Assembly (NCBI GenBank): GCA_020847045.1
Contig: JADLCT010000014.1
Location: 62,001 to 126,000, forward strand
Direction of reading: 5' to 3'
Length of the DNA stretch: 64,000 nucleotides
Origin: Bryobacterales bacterium
GTDB lineage: Bacteria; Acidobacteriota; Terriglobia; Bryobacterales; Bryobacteraceae
In this document: positions 44,310 through 52,270 of the stretch, piece by piece
How positions within the stretch are numbered: position 1 is the first letter of the stretch
How the letters are laid out: each line of letters starts with the position of its first letter
Program-made: the position numbers and the translations under genes
Notes under the pieces: generated by a model
The model's database searches: none
Seen by the model: only the letters and a program-made list of their open reading frames with translations
Told to the model about the DNA's origin: nothing

Positions 44310-45341
44310 CTACGGCTTTAAAATCACTTTTGTCAGTCCGGCCTCGTGAGCGTAGAGGCGGTCGAACATCTCCGCCCCACGCTCGAGCGGCGCCGTCGCG
44401 CTGATCATCGGCTCCACGCGAAACGCGCCTCGGCCGATCAGGTCCAGGCACGCCGTGTAATCGTTCGCCGACGCGCAGGAGCCCTGCAGGCGCACCTCCC
44501 GCGTGACCACCGATTGCAGCGGCAACGCCGTGTCCTTCGTCACGTTGCCGATGAGAACCACCGTGCCTCCCTTGCGTACCGAGTCGATCGAGGCGAGAAC
44601 GGTGGCGTTGGTTCCCACGGCTTCCATCACGATGTCCGCGCCCTCGCCACCGGTTAGCTCCCGCACGCGCTCCGGCACACTGGTGTTCTTCGCGTTGATG
44701 GTCACATCGGCGCCAGAGGTTTTCGCCAGTGCCAGCCGGGAGTCGTCCAGGTCCACGGCGATAATCTGGCCGCAGCCCTTGATGCGCATCGCCTGCACGG
44801 TGAGCAGCCCAATCATGCCCGCGCCCACCACCACACAGGAATCGCCCAGCCCCCCGCCGGCCAGGTTGGCCGCGTGCAGGGCCACCGATACGGGCTCCAC
44901 CATGGCCGCCTGATCGAAGGAAACCGTGTCCGGCACGGCGTAGACGATGTGCTGGGGGACGGCCACGTATTCGGCGAACGCGCCGTGGCGGCGGTAGTCA
45001 CCGCAACTCACGCCCAGCACGCGGCGGTCCGCGCATAGATTCGGCTGGCCCTTGCGGCAGTACGGGCAGCGGCCGCAGTTGATCATGGAATCAAACGTGA
45101 CGCGGTCACCTTGTTTGAAACGTTTTACGTTCGATCCGGTTTGGGCCACCGTCCCGGAGGCCTCGTGGCCCATAATGACCGGTGGAATGCGGCGTCCGGA
45201 ACCGCCATCGAATCCATGCACGTCCGAGCCGCAGATGCCGCACGAGGCCACGCGCACCAGAACGTCATCCGGCCCGGTTTCCGGCTCGGGAAAATCCACT
45301 ACAGTGAGTTTTTTGTAGTCTTCGAGAAGCAGCGCTTTCAT
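44310..45341 (-). CDS. zinc-dependent alcohol/polyol dehydrogenase (sorbitol-dehydrogenase-like)
   Basis: 343 aa medium-chain dehydrogenase. SCGICGSDVHG and GHEASG carry catalytic zinc ligands. CGRCPYCRKGQPNLC is the structural zinc lobe with four Cys, and VVVGAGMIGLLTVQAM is the NAD(P) Rossmann motif. The closest general resemblance is to sorbitol/galactitol-1-phosphate dehydrogenases, but the sugar alcohol cannot be read from sequence alone. It converges with the PLP-enzyme gene (6-base gap). Confidence 0.88.
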   Translation of the reverse strand: MKALLLEDYKKLTVVDFPEPETGPDDVLVRVASCGICGSDVHGFDGGSGRRIPPVIMGHEASGTVAQTGSNVKRFKQGDRVTFDSMINCGRCPYCRKGQPNLCADRRVLGVSCGDYRRHGAFAEYVAVPQHIVYAVPDTVSFDQAAMVEPVSVALHAANLAGGGLGDSCVVVGAGMIGLLTVQAMRIKGCGQIIAVDLDDSRLALAKTSGADVTINAKNTSVPERVRELTGGEGADIVMEAVGTNATVLASIDSVRKGGTVVLIGNVTKDTALPLQSVVTREVRLQGSCASANDYTACLDLIGRGAFRVEPMISATAPLERGAEMFDRLYAHEAGLTKVILKP

Positions 45342-45402
45342 GGGGGTCCGGCTTCAGTGTATCGCGACGGAGCGGAAGGAGCGGGGAACCGCCCGCCCCC
45401 CC

Positions 45403-46230
45403 CTAGCGCCTCCAGCCGCGGCGATGCACGATGATCCTCGGCCCGCCGTACCAGCCCCGGCCCGGACCCCAACCTGGCCCCCAATAGGGCCCCCAGCCCC
45501 AACCCGGATAGCCCCAGCCGGCATAGTAGGGCGGACGAGTCTCGCGGCGGCGCAATTCGGGACGCTGCGAGTTGCCGCGCTCGTAGTCTGACTGCTGCGC
45601 ATACCGGAAAGCCAACGGCGCGCGGTCCGTGTGCACAATCACCGGATCGGTAAGCCGGAACGTCACCATGTCCTCGGGATACAACACCGTCTGACGGCCA
45701 CGTGTCAGCAGCACGCCGGCCAGTCCAGCCGCCGCGCCCGCGCCTGCCCCGGCGCCCGCCCCCACGCCACCGCCGGCCACGGCGCCAATCGCCGCCCCCA
45801 CGCCCGCCGCCGTGCCCACGGCCGTCGCGTCGCGTCCCTTCGATGCGCCGCCCGAGTACTCAACAAGCTGCGTGCGGATGCCCGCCTGCCGGCCATCGGC
45901 GAGTGTCAACTCCGTCAACTCCACACCCAGACGCGAGGAGCCTTTCACCTTACCAGCGCGCGCCACACTGGTCACGCGTCCGGTCACCATCTGTCCTCGC
46001 CGCGCCACCACCACGCCGTCAGCGATCAACGGTTGCGTCAAGGTGGCGCTGAACAGATCCCCTTCCCGCGCGCTGTTGGACGACACCATCTCGTTCACTC
46101 GTACTGAAATCCAGGAGCCCGGCGCCAGTTCCAACTCCGCCGGAAGGCGGGTGGGCGTTTCGGTCTGCGCGTACGCCACGGCGCAGCCCAAAGCCACCAT
46201 CGGCAGCCAGTGGAGAATTGTTCGTTTCAT
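45403..46230 (-). CDS. secreted glycine-zipper protein, paralogue of the one at 2363-3340
   Basis: 275 aa with signal peptide ending AYAQ. It lacks the Pro-rich linker of its paralogue and starts the shared domain at LELAPGSWISVRVNEMVSSN. Both proteins share a G-D-x-F-S-A-T, V-V-A-x-R-G and G-K-V-K-G-pattern core, followed by a Gly/Ala-rich zipper (about 150-185 here) and a closing beta segment. The last ~45 residues are Arg/Tyr/Gly/Trp-rich and unique to this copy. Function is unknown; association with the outer membrane is likely given the zipper. Confidence 0.75.
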   Translation of the reverse strand: MKRTILHWLPMVALGCAVAYAQTETPTRLPAELELAPGSWISVRVNEMVSSNSAREGDLFSATLTQPLIADGVVVARRGQMVTGRVTSVARAGKVKGSSRLGVELTELTLADGRQAGIRTQLVEYSGGASKGRDATAVGTAAGVGAAIGAVAGGGVGAGAGAGAGAAAGLAGVLLTRGRQTVLYPEDMVTFRLTDPVIVHTDRAPLAFRYAQQSDYERGNSQRPELRRRETRPPYYAGWGYPGWGWGPYWGPGWGPGRGWYGGPRIIVHRRGWRR

Positions 46231-46377
46231 GGAAGGTTTCCTCTACTAGGTGGAACTGCAATCGGCGTGCCACGCGAAACCCCTTTGTTTGCGCCGCTCC
46301 GTGCGCGCGGCGGTGGCCGATTTCCACCACATGGTTAGTCTCAACCGCCCGCGCCGCCGTTGCGCTATCCTAACGGT

Positions 46378-46404
46378 TTGACACTCGCAGTCCTTGCTTA
46401 ATAC
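46378..46404 (+). promoter_or_regulatory. sigma-70-like promoter of rsgA
   Basis: A perfect TTGACA (46378-46383) is followed after 15 bases by TAATAC (46399-46404). The spacer is shorter than the usual 17. It leaves a ~79-base leader that ends in a proper AAGGAG (46470-46475) 7 bases before the GTG start. Confidence 0.5.
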
Positions 46405-46482
46405 GGGTGACCGCGGCCGCGTTCGGGCCAAGCTCACCCTTCGTGTATCGCCCCTGGACACGAAACAGCAAGGAGCTTCACA

Positions 46483-47460
46483 GTGGATTCTTCCCTGATT
46501 TCCGCGCGCGTATGCTTTGCCTCCGGCAGCCACGCCCGCGTTCTCACCGGCGGCCGCGAATGGGACGCCCTACTCGCCGGCCATCTCGAATTCTCGGCCC
46601 TCACCGCGTCCGAGCTTCCCGTTACGGGCGACCACGTCCTGGCCCGCCCCATCGACGCCGCCACCATGTTGATCGAACAGGTGCTGCCGCGCCGCACGGC
46701 CCTCTCCCGCCGCGCCGCCGGTACGCGCCAGGCCGAACAGGTGCTGGCCGCCAATGTCGATCTGGCATTCCTCGTCACGGGACTCGACGGTGACTTCAAC
46801 CCGCGCCGCCTGGAACGCTATCTCGCCCTGGCGCATGAAGGCGGAGTGGAACCTATCCTGGTTCTGAACAAGGCCGATACGTGCCTGGCGCTGGCCGAAC
46901 GTCTCGACGAGGCCCGCGCCGTGGCCGGGGGCGCTCCCGTACTGCCTGTCAGCGCGCTGTCCGGCGACGGTTGCGACGCCGTCGAGGCGCTGCTCACGCC
47001 CGGTACCACGGCCGTGTTGCTCGGCTCCAGCGGCGCGGGGAAATCAACTTTGTTGAACCGGCTGACTGGCTCAGAGGTCCACCTCACCGGTGCGGTGCGC
47101 GCCTCGGACTCCCGTGGCCGCTACACAACCACCCATCGCGAACTCATCCCGCTCGCTTCGGGCGCGGCACTGATCGACACGCCGGGGCTGCGCGAAATTC
47201 AGCTTTGGGTGGGACGCGCCGCGCTGGCCACCGTGTTCGACGAAATCGCCGCCCTGGCCTTGGAGTGCCGCTTCGCCGACTGTGCTCACGTGAGTGAACC
47301 CGGCTGCGCCGTGCGGGGGCATGTGGCCCCGGAACGCCTGGACAGCTTTCACAAACTCACTCGCGAAGCGGACCGGCTGGAGAGGCCACGTTCAGAGAAG
47401 GCGCGCTGGCGCGCCCTCCACGAAGCCCAAAAGCAGTTTTATAAGCAGAGGGGCCGGTGA
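46483..47460 (+). CDS. rsgA: ribosome small-subunit-dependent GTPase A
   Basis: 325 aa circularly permuted GTPase that checks 30S subunit maturation. The GTG start has AAGGAG 7 bases upstream. An OB-fold N-terminus is followed by the permuted GTPase motifs: VLNKADT (G4), SALSGDG (G5), GSSGAGKSTLLN (G1), RGRYTTTHRE (G2) and DTPGLRE (G3). The C-terminal zinc knuckle is CRFADCAHVSEPGCAV. Confidence 0.95.
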   Translation: MDSSLISARVCFASGSHARVLTGGREWDALLAGHLEFSALTASELPVTGDHVLARPIDAATMLIEQVLPRRTALSRRAAGTRQAEQVLAANVDLAFLVTGLDGDFNPRRLERYLALAHEGGVEPILVLNKADTCLALAERLDEARAVAGGAPVLPVSALSGDGCDAVEALLTPGTTAVLLGSSGAGKSTLLNRLTGSEVHLTGAVRASDSRGRYTTTHRELIPLASGAALIDTPGLREIQLWVGRAALATVFDEIAALALECRFADCAHVSEPGCAVRGHVAPERLDSFHKLTREADRLERPRSEKARWRALHEAQKQFYKQRGR

Positions 47461-47527
47461 CGCCGCCCCTCCTTTCTCAGGTGTTCACCCGATTGCCCCG
47501 TTCTCCGGTTCCGCCGATAAACGGGGC

Positions 47528-48040
47528 ATGGCCGATGTTCCTCCGCAGCCGCCCAAGCCTCCGCAGAACCTGTGGCTTGCCGTTCTGCCCGGCCTGCTGG
47601 TGTTCTCGGCCGCCACCGGCATGTTCATTCGTTCGTCTATGGATACACGGGCTGCGGCCAGCGCCTTCACCCAGCCTGCGCCGCTGGAGCAGCCTGCCTC
47701 CTCAGGGAAACCGGCGGAGAACGAGTTGCTGCGGTGCGTCGAAGTCTATGGCGTCACCATGCACACCAGCGAGGACTATGTGCCGGAGCGTGGTGGTTAC
47801 GCCACGGCTCGCCGGAAAAACGCGCCCAACTATATCTCCACCGTACTGCGGGGCATGATGCGGAACAACTGCGGACGGCCGCTGCCGCGCGTCGAGGCGC
47901 AGCTTGAGGTGACCGCCGATGACGGCGCCACCGGGCTCGGATGGGTGGCCGCCGGCAATCTCGCCGCTGGCCAGGGTGGCTCTTTTGAAAAGGCCTGGAT
48001 GGGCCGCGTCACCAGCTATAAGGTTGTGCGCGTCCGCTAA
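47528..48040 (+). CDS. small membrane-anchored hypothetical protein
   Basis: 170 aa. A Pro-rich N-terminus and one membrane segment (LWLAVLPGLLVFSAATGMFI) are followed by an extracytoplasmic domain. That domain's second half (VLRGMMRNNCGRPLPRVEAQLEVTADDG...) resembles FxLYD-type beta-sandwich proteins that describe conserved extracellular modules. An earlier in-frame start near 47294 would overlap rsgA, so 47528 is preferred. Its 3' end overlaps the converging sulfatase by 4 bases. Function is unknown. Confidence 0.65.
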   Translation: MADVPPQPPKPPQNLWLAVLPGLLVFSAATGMFIRSSMDTRAAASAFTQPAPLEQPASSGKPAENELLRCVEVYGVTMHTSEDYVPERGGYATARRKNAPNYISTVLRGMMRNNCGRPLPRVEAQLEVTADDGATGLGWVAAGNLAAGQGGSFEKAWMGRVTSYKVVRVR

Positions 48041-49674
48041 CCCTTCTTCCCGGCTTCACCCGCCTGCCCCAACCGGCCCAGACGGGGCCAGGGCGCGGGC
48101 GCGGCGGCTTCGCGCAATTCGGCGAATCCGGCATCAGCCGTCCGCCACAGCGCCGCCATCGCTGCGGCGCGCTTCGGCTCGCTCGCGGCCAGGTTGTTCT
48201 GTTCGCATCGGTCACCGGCCAGGTTATACAGCTCCCACGGCCCGTTCGCGCCCGTCGCCACCAGCTTCCAATCGCCCTGCCGGATGGCCCGGTTCTGGTT
48301 GTGGTTGAAGTAAAGCAGTTCTCGCGGCAGCGAGTCCTTCTGGAACGCCGGCGCGATGCTCCTGCCGGCCAGCAGTGGAGCACCGGCGGCCATGGCTTGC
48401 GAGGGCCTGCCACCACCCAGTTCGATCATGGTCGGAACAACGTCCACGAAATGGCAGGGCGCGTGGCGCAACTGGCCGCGCGCGGCGATGCCCGCAGGCC
48501 AATGCGCGATCCAGGGCGAGGCGATGCCGCCTTCATGCACCCAGCTCTTGTGGAGGCGGAAGGGCGTGTTCGACGCCGTGGCCCAGGCTGGCCCCAGACA
48601 TAGGTGTGTGCGCTCGGATCCCGGCGCCGCCAGCGGGTCATGTCCCTCACCGCGGATCATAATCTCGGCGCTGGCCCCGTTGTCGGACAGGAACAGGATC
48701 AGCGTGTCGTCGTAAGCGCCCATCGCCTTCACCTGTGCCAGCACGCGGCCGATCTCCCGGTCCATGCGTGTGATCATGGCCGCGTGAATCGCCATCTTCG
48801 TCCGCTGGAAATCCTTCTGCTCGCGGGTCAGCGTGGCCCAGGGTACGGCCCGCGCCACCTCGCCCGGTCCGAACCGCGCCAACTGTTCTTCGGCCGAAAG
48901 ATTCCAGGGCGGATAGATGCCTGGCTCCATTCTGGCCAGACCGCAGCGAACCAGGCCCATCTCGCGCATGCGCCGGTGATGACGCTCGCGCATCACGTCC
49001 CATCCTTCGGCGAAACGGTCCTTGTAGGCGGCGATGTCCTCCTGTAACCCCTGGAGAGGGAAGTGCGGAGCGGTGAACGCCAGGTAGAAATAGAACGGTT
49101 CGTCCTTGTGCTCGCGCGCGTGGAGCTTCAGGAAATCCACGGCATGGGAGGCGATGGCCTTCGTTCCATAAAATCCGTCTCCGGGTTTGGGGCGGGGCAG
49201 GGGCTGGTCGTCCAGCAGGTGCGCCCTGGGCGCAAAGTGGTTTAACTGATCCAGCAGCGTGTAGCTGTGGTCGAACCCCGCCGTGGCCAGTGGGTGGAAG
49301 CGGATGTGCCACTTTCCCGAATGATAGGAACGGTAACCCAGCGGCTTCAGATGCTGGGGCGCGAAGCGGGTCCAGGCCGGCGTGTTGCCCGCGGTCATCA
49401 CATCGCACGCCGTCTGTTGCGCGTACTGTCCGGTCAGGATGCACGCGCGTGAAGGGCCGCACCGCGCCGTGGAATAGCCTTGCGTGAAGCGCAGACCGCC
49501 CGCGGCCAGCGAGTCGATGTTCGGTGTGTCGATACCGCCGCCGTAACACCGGGCATCTGAATAGCCCATGTCGTCGGCGAGAATCACGAGAAAGTTCGGC
49601 CGCTTTGGGTGCGGGCGTTGCGCGGCCACAGCCGCCGGACCCGTCAAAGCGCCGAGAAATTCTCTGCGCCTCAT
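48037..49674 (-). CDS. exported sulfatase (arylsulfatase A family)
   Basis: 545 aa. MRRREFLGALTGPAAVAAQ is a Tat-like signal. FLVILADDMGYSD gives the calcium-binding Asp pair, and ARCGPSRACILTGQ carries the C-x-P-S-R motif whose Cys72 would become formylglycine. SGKWHI and LFLSDNGASAE complete the sulfatase signatures. It would remove sulfate from glycans or aryl sulfates. The ATG overlaps the KDG-dehydratase stop by 4 bases, linking sulfatase expression to sugar-acid breakdown. An anaerobic or aerobic formylglycine-generating enzyme must be encoded elsewhere. Confidence 0.9.
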   Translation of the reverse strand: MRRREFLGALTGPAAVAAQRPHPKRPNFLVILADDMGYSDARCYGGGIDTPNIDSLAAGGLRFTQGYSTARCGPSRACILTGQYAQQTACDVMTAGNTPAWTRFAPQHLKPLGYRSYHSGKWHIRFHPLATAGFDHSYTLLDQLNHFAPRAHLLDDQPLPRPKPGDGFYGTKAIASHAVDFLKLHAREHKDEPFYFYLAFTAPHFPLQGLQEDIAAYKDRFAEGWDVMRERHHRRMREMGLVRCGLARMEPGIYPPWNLSAEEQLARFGPGEVARAVPWATLTREQKDFQRTKMAIHAAMITRMDREIGRVLAQVKAMGAYDDTLILFLSDNGASAEIMIRGEGHDPLAAPGSERTHLCLGPAWATASNTPFRLHKSWVHEGGIASPWIAHWPAGIAARGQLRHAPCHFVDVVPTMIELGGGRPSQAMAAGAPLLAGRSIAPAFQKDSLPRELLYFNHNQNRAIRQGDWKLVATGANGPWELYNLAGDRCEQNNLAASEPKRAAAMAALWRTADAGFAELREAAAPAPWPRLGRLGQAGEAGKKG

Positions 49675-50576
49675 AAGATGTCCGCGTAGATCTCCACGAT
49701 CTTCCGGATCTGGGCCTCTTCCTCCGGCGTCACCATAACCAGCGGAGGCCGCACCGGACCGCCCGGCAATCCCAGCAGGTCCATCATCTTTTTCATCACC
49801 GACACCTCGTAACCCTTGCGCTTGTCGCGCAGGGCATAGAGAGGCAGCACGTACTTCTTCATCAGCGCGCTCATCGCGGCGCGGTCGCCGTTCAATCCGG
49901 CCTCGGCGATGGCCAGCGACAGCTTCGGCGCCACGTTGGAGATCGAGGAGGTGTAGGCCTGCACGCCGATGGCGAAGTAGGCCGGCGCGCAATCGTCGCC
50001 GATGCCGCCGATCCAGGCCAGCCGGCCGCCCACATGGTTCATGATGCGCTGGTACTTACGCGCGTCACCCTGGCCGTCCTTCCAGAAGGCCAGAGTCGGC
50101 ACGCGGTCGCACAACTGCGACACTTGGTCCGGCGTGAATGCCGCCCAGTCGCGGGAATAGAGTGACAGCGGCAGGCCCGTCGATTTGCCGATCGCGGCAT
50201 AGTAATCCAGCAGGCCCTCCCAGGGCGCGTTGGTGTAGTACGGCGGCATCACCAGCAGGGCATCGGCGCCGGCAGCTTCCATTCCGCGGGCCATCGCCTG
50301 GCCCATCGGCGTGTTGTAGCCGACGCCGGCCACCACCGGCATGCGTCCGTTCACGGCCTTCACCACCGTGCGCACCGTCTCGATGTTCTCCTCGACCGTC
50401 ATCGAGTAGATCTCGCCCGTACCGCCCGAGGCTACCTGCGCACAAAAGCCGTAGCCGCACATCCAGTCGGCGATCTTGGCCAGACCGTCGTGGTCGATCG
50501 ACAGGTCATTCTTGAAGGGCGTGACGGGAAAACCGAACACGCCGGTGAGTTTGTTGCGAAGCTCGGTGGCGGTCAT
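49671..50576 (-). CDS. 5-dehydro-4-deoxyglucarate dehydratase
   Basis: 301 aa member of the DHDPS superfamily. FGFPVTPF, ASGGTGEIYSM and AGVGYNT occur in the order typical of this dehydratase. YSRDWAAFTPDQ and FWKDGQGDARKY follow, the latter holding the Schiff-base Lys in a K-D-G-Q-G-D motif that is specific for KDGDH rather than dapA. It would make 2,5-dioxopentanoate from 5-keto-4-deoxyglucarate, downstream of glucarate dehydratase (58231-59550). It is the first gene of a two-gene operon with the sulfatase. Confidence 0.85.
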   Translation of the reverse strand: MTATELRNKLTGVFGFPVTPFKNDLSIDHDGLAKIADWMCGYGFCAQVASGGTGEIYSMTVEENIETVRTVVKAVNGRMPVVAGVGYNTPMGQAMARGMEAAGADALLVMPPYYTNAPWEGLLDYYAAIGKSTGLPLSLYSRDWAAFTPDQVSQLCDRVPTLAFWKDGQGDARKYQRIMNHVGGRLAWIGGIGDDCAPAYFAIGVQAYTSSISNVAPKLSLAIAEAGLNGDRAAMSALMKKYVLPLYALRDKRKGYEVSVMKKMMDLLGLPGGPVRPPLVMVTPEEEAQIRKIVEIYADIL

Positions 50577-50624
50577 ACGAAAAAGAACCCGTAGTGTATC
50601 AAAGGCCCCGGCGGCGCGCCGTCA

Positions 50625-50630
50625 TAGAAT
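50625..50630 (+). promoter_or_regulatory. -10-like TAGAAT, 6 bases before esterase start
   Basis: TAGAAT is directly followed by an in-frame ATG (50631) and six bases later by ATG (50637). The second position is where transcription should begin, so a leaderless start at 50637 is favoured. Confidence 0.5.
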
Positions 50631-50636
50631 ATGGCC

Positions 50637-51446
50637 ATGCTGAAATCACTTCCGCTGGTGATCGCCCTGCCGCTATTGACGCTGGCCGCCTACGCTGCCG
50701 AAGAGGTCGTGCTCCGCCCGGACCTGCCGGCGGGCGAGGAATGGTACACACCCGAATCCACCAATGTGCACGTGAAGAGCCCGCACGAAAAATGGGTGCG
50801 TAAGGTGCGCCGCCCCGTACTGGAAATCTATCCCGCCTCGAAGCCGAACGGCACGGGCGTGGTTGTGGCGCCCGGCGGCGGCTTCAACATCCTGGCCATC
50901 GAGCATGAGGGCCGCGACGTGGCCCGCTGGTTGAACTCGCTTGGCGTGACGGCGTTCGTGCTTCGATACCGCGTGGGCCTGGAATCGCGGGAGGCCAGTG
51001 CCAAGGCGGCCATCGAAGATGGACTGCTCGCCGTGAAGACCGTGCGCGAACGGGCGGCCGAATGGAAGGTGGCGCCAGAGCGCGTGGGCATTATGGGCTT
51101 CTCGGCCGGAGGCTACCTCGCCATTGGCGTGGCTACGCAGTTCGACGCGGCAAGCCGCCCCGCTTTCGCGATTCCCATTTACGCTGTCGCACCGCCTGGG
51201 TACACCGTTCCAGCAGGCGCCCCCCCCGTGTTCACCGCCGTTGCCTATGATGACAACGAACGCATGACCACCACGGCCACGGCCCTGGTGGACAACTGGA
51301 AAAAAGCGAAGCTGCCCATCGAGATGCACGTTTTCGCCGATGGCGGCCACGGATTTGGCATGAACAAAAAAGGGAAGGCCTGCGACATCTGGACCGATCT
51401 TCTCGCCGAATGGATGAAACGCCAGGGGCTTCTCGGCAAGTCATGA
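50637..51446 (+). CDS. secreted alpha/beta hydrolase (BD-FAE-like esterase), copy 1
   Basis: 269 aa with signal peptide ending AYAAE. GTGVVVAPGGGFNILA is the oxyanion-hole HGG-like motif, VGIMGFSAGGYLA provides the nucleophile Ser in GFSAGG, AVAYDDNERM the likely catalytic Asp and FADGGHGFGM the His. Family members deacetylate or de-esterify xylan and other glycans. The ATG at 50637 rests on the -10 box; 50631 is an alternative. The stop overlaps the next gene (ATGA). Confidence 0.82.
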   Translation: MLKSLPLVIALPLLTLAAYAAEEVVLRPDLPAGEEWYTPESTNVHVKSPHEKWVRKVRRPVLEIYPASKPNGTGVVVAPGGGFNILAIEHEGRDVARWLNSLGVTAFVLRYRVGLESREASAKAAIEDGLLAVKTVRERAAEWKVAPERVGIMGFSAGGYLAIGVATQFDAASRPAFAIPIYAVAPPGYTVPAGAPPVFTAVAYDDNERMTTTATALVDNWKKAKLPIEMHVFADGGHGFGMNKKGKACDIWTDLLAEWMKRQGLLGKS

Positions 51447-52216
51447 GACACGCTCTGTTCTTCCTCGCCGCCATAGCCGCATCGGCCGCGGACCCCGCTG
51501 TGATCAGCCTGCGGCCCGATCTGCCCGCCTCCGAGGAGGTCTTCACGGGTCCCAACGACACCGAACGCCGCATTCGCAAAATCACCAGCCCCACCTTGGC
51601 CGTCTTTCTGCCCGAACGCCCCAACGGCGCGGCCATCCTTGTGGCGCCCGGTGGCGGCTTCGTGCATCTGGCGATTGATAAGGAAGGCGTCGACGTGGCC
51701 CGGTGGCTGAGCAAACTCGGCTACGCGGCATTCCTGTTGAAGTACCGCGTGACGCTGGCCGATCGCGGCGCCAGCATGCGCGCCGGGGTCGAGGATGCCC
51801 TGCTGGCCATGAAGACCGTGCGCGAGCGTTCGGCCGAATGGAAGGTCGCGCCGGACCGCATTGGCCTGCTCGGTTTTTCCGCCGGCGGTTATCTTGCTGT
51901 CGCGGCGGCGCTTTCGCCCGATGCATCGGCGCGTCCCGACTTTGTCATGCCGGTCTACCCCGCGGTGCCCGCCGAACTCGCCGTCCCGCCTGGCGCTCCG
52001 CCTCTGTTTCTGGCGCTTGCGCATGACGACGGGCCGTTCATTGTCGAAGGCAGCCTGCGGCTGGTCAACGCCTGGAAGCAGGCCAAGCTTCCGGCGGAAC
52101 TCCACATGTACTCCAGTGGCGGCCACGGCTTCGGCATGCGCGCCTCTGGCAAACCAACCGACACCTGGACGGCGCGTCTGGCTGAATGGCTGGGCCGGTT
52201 GCCCGCCGCGAAATAA
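51443..52216 (+). CDS. secreted alpha/beta hydrolase (BD-FAE-like esterase), copy 2
   Basis: 257 aa, clearly paralogous to the preceding gene: shared VAPGGGF, DVARWL, KYRV/RYRV, VKTVRER-x-AEWKVAP, GFSAGGYLA, and GGHGFGM. It has its own short signal (FFLAAIAASAAD). Catalytic Ser is in GFSAGG, Asp probably in AHDDGPF, His in GGHGFGM. The ATGA overlap with copy 1 means coupled translation. A tandem duplication with divergence is the simplest explanation. A strong hairpin terminator follows. Confidence 0.82.
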   Translation: MRHALFFLAAIAASAADPAVISLRPDLPASEEVFTGPNDTERRIRKITSPTLAVFLPERPNGAAILVAPGGGFVHLAIDKEGVDVARWLSKLGYAAFLLKYRVTLADRGASMRAGVEDALLAMKTVRERSAEWKVAPDRIGLLGFSAGGYLAVAAALSPDASARPDFVMPVYPAVPAELAVPPGAPPLFLALAHDDGPFIVEGSLRLVNAWKQAKLPAELHMYSSGGHGFGMRASGKPTDTWTARLAEWLGRLPAAK

Positions 52217-52220
52217 GAAA

Positions 52221-52244
52221 GGCCGGAGCCCGTAGGCCCCGGCC
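52221..52244. terminator. bidirectional hairpin terminator
   Basis: GGCCGG-A-GCC-CGTA-GGC-C-CCGGCC forms a near-perfect stem-loop between two converging genes. It is followed by a T/C-rich tract on the plus strand and flanked by AAGAAA on the left, giving TTTCTT on the minus strand. It should stop transcription from both sides. Confidence 0.8.
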
Positions 52245-52270
52245 ATGTTCTTCTTTCTCGTGGCGGCGGA

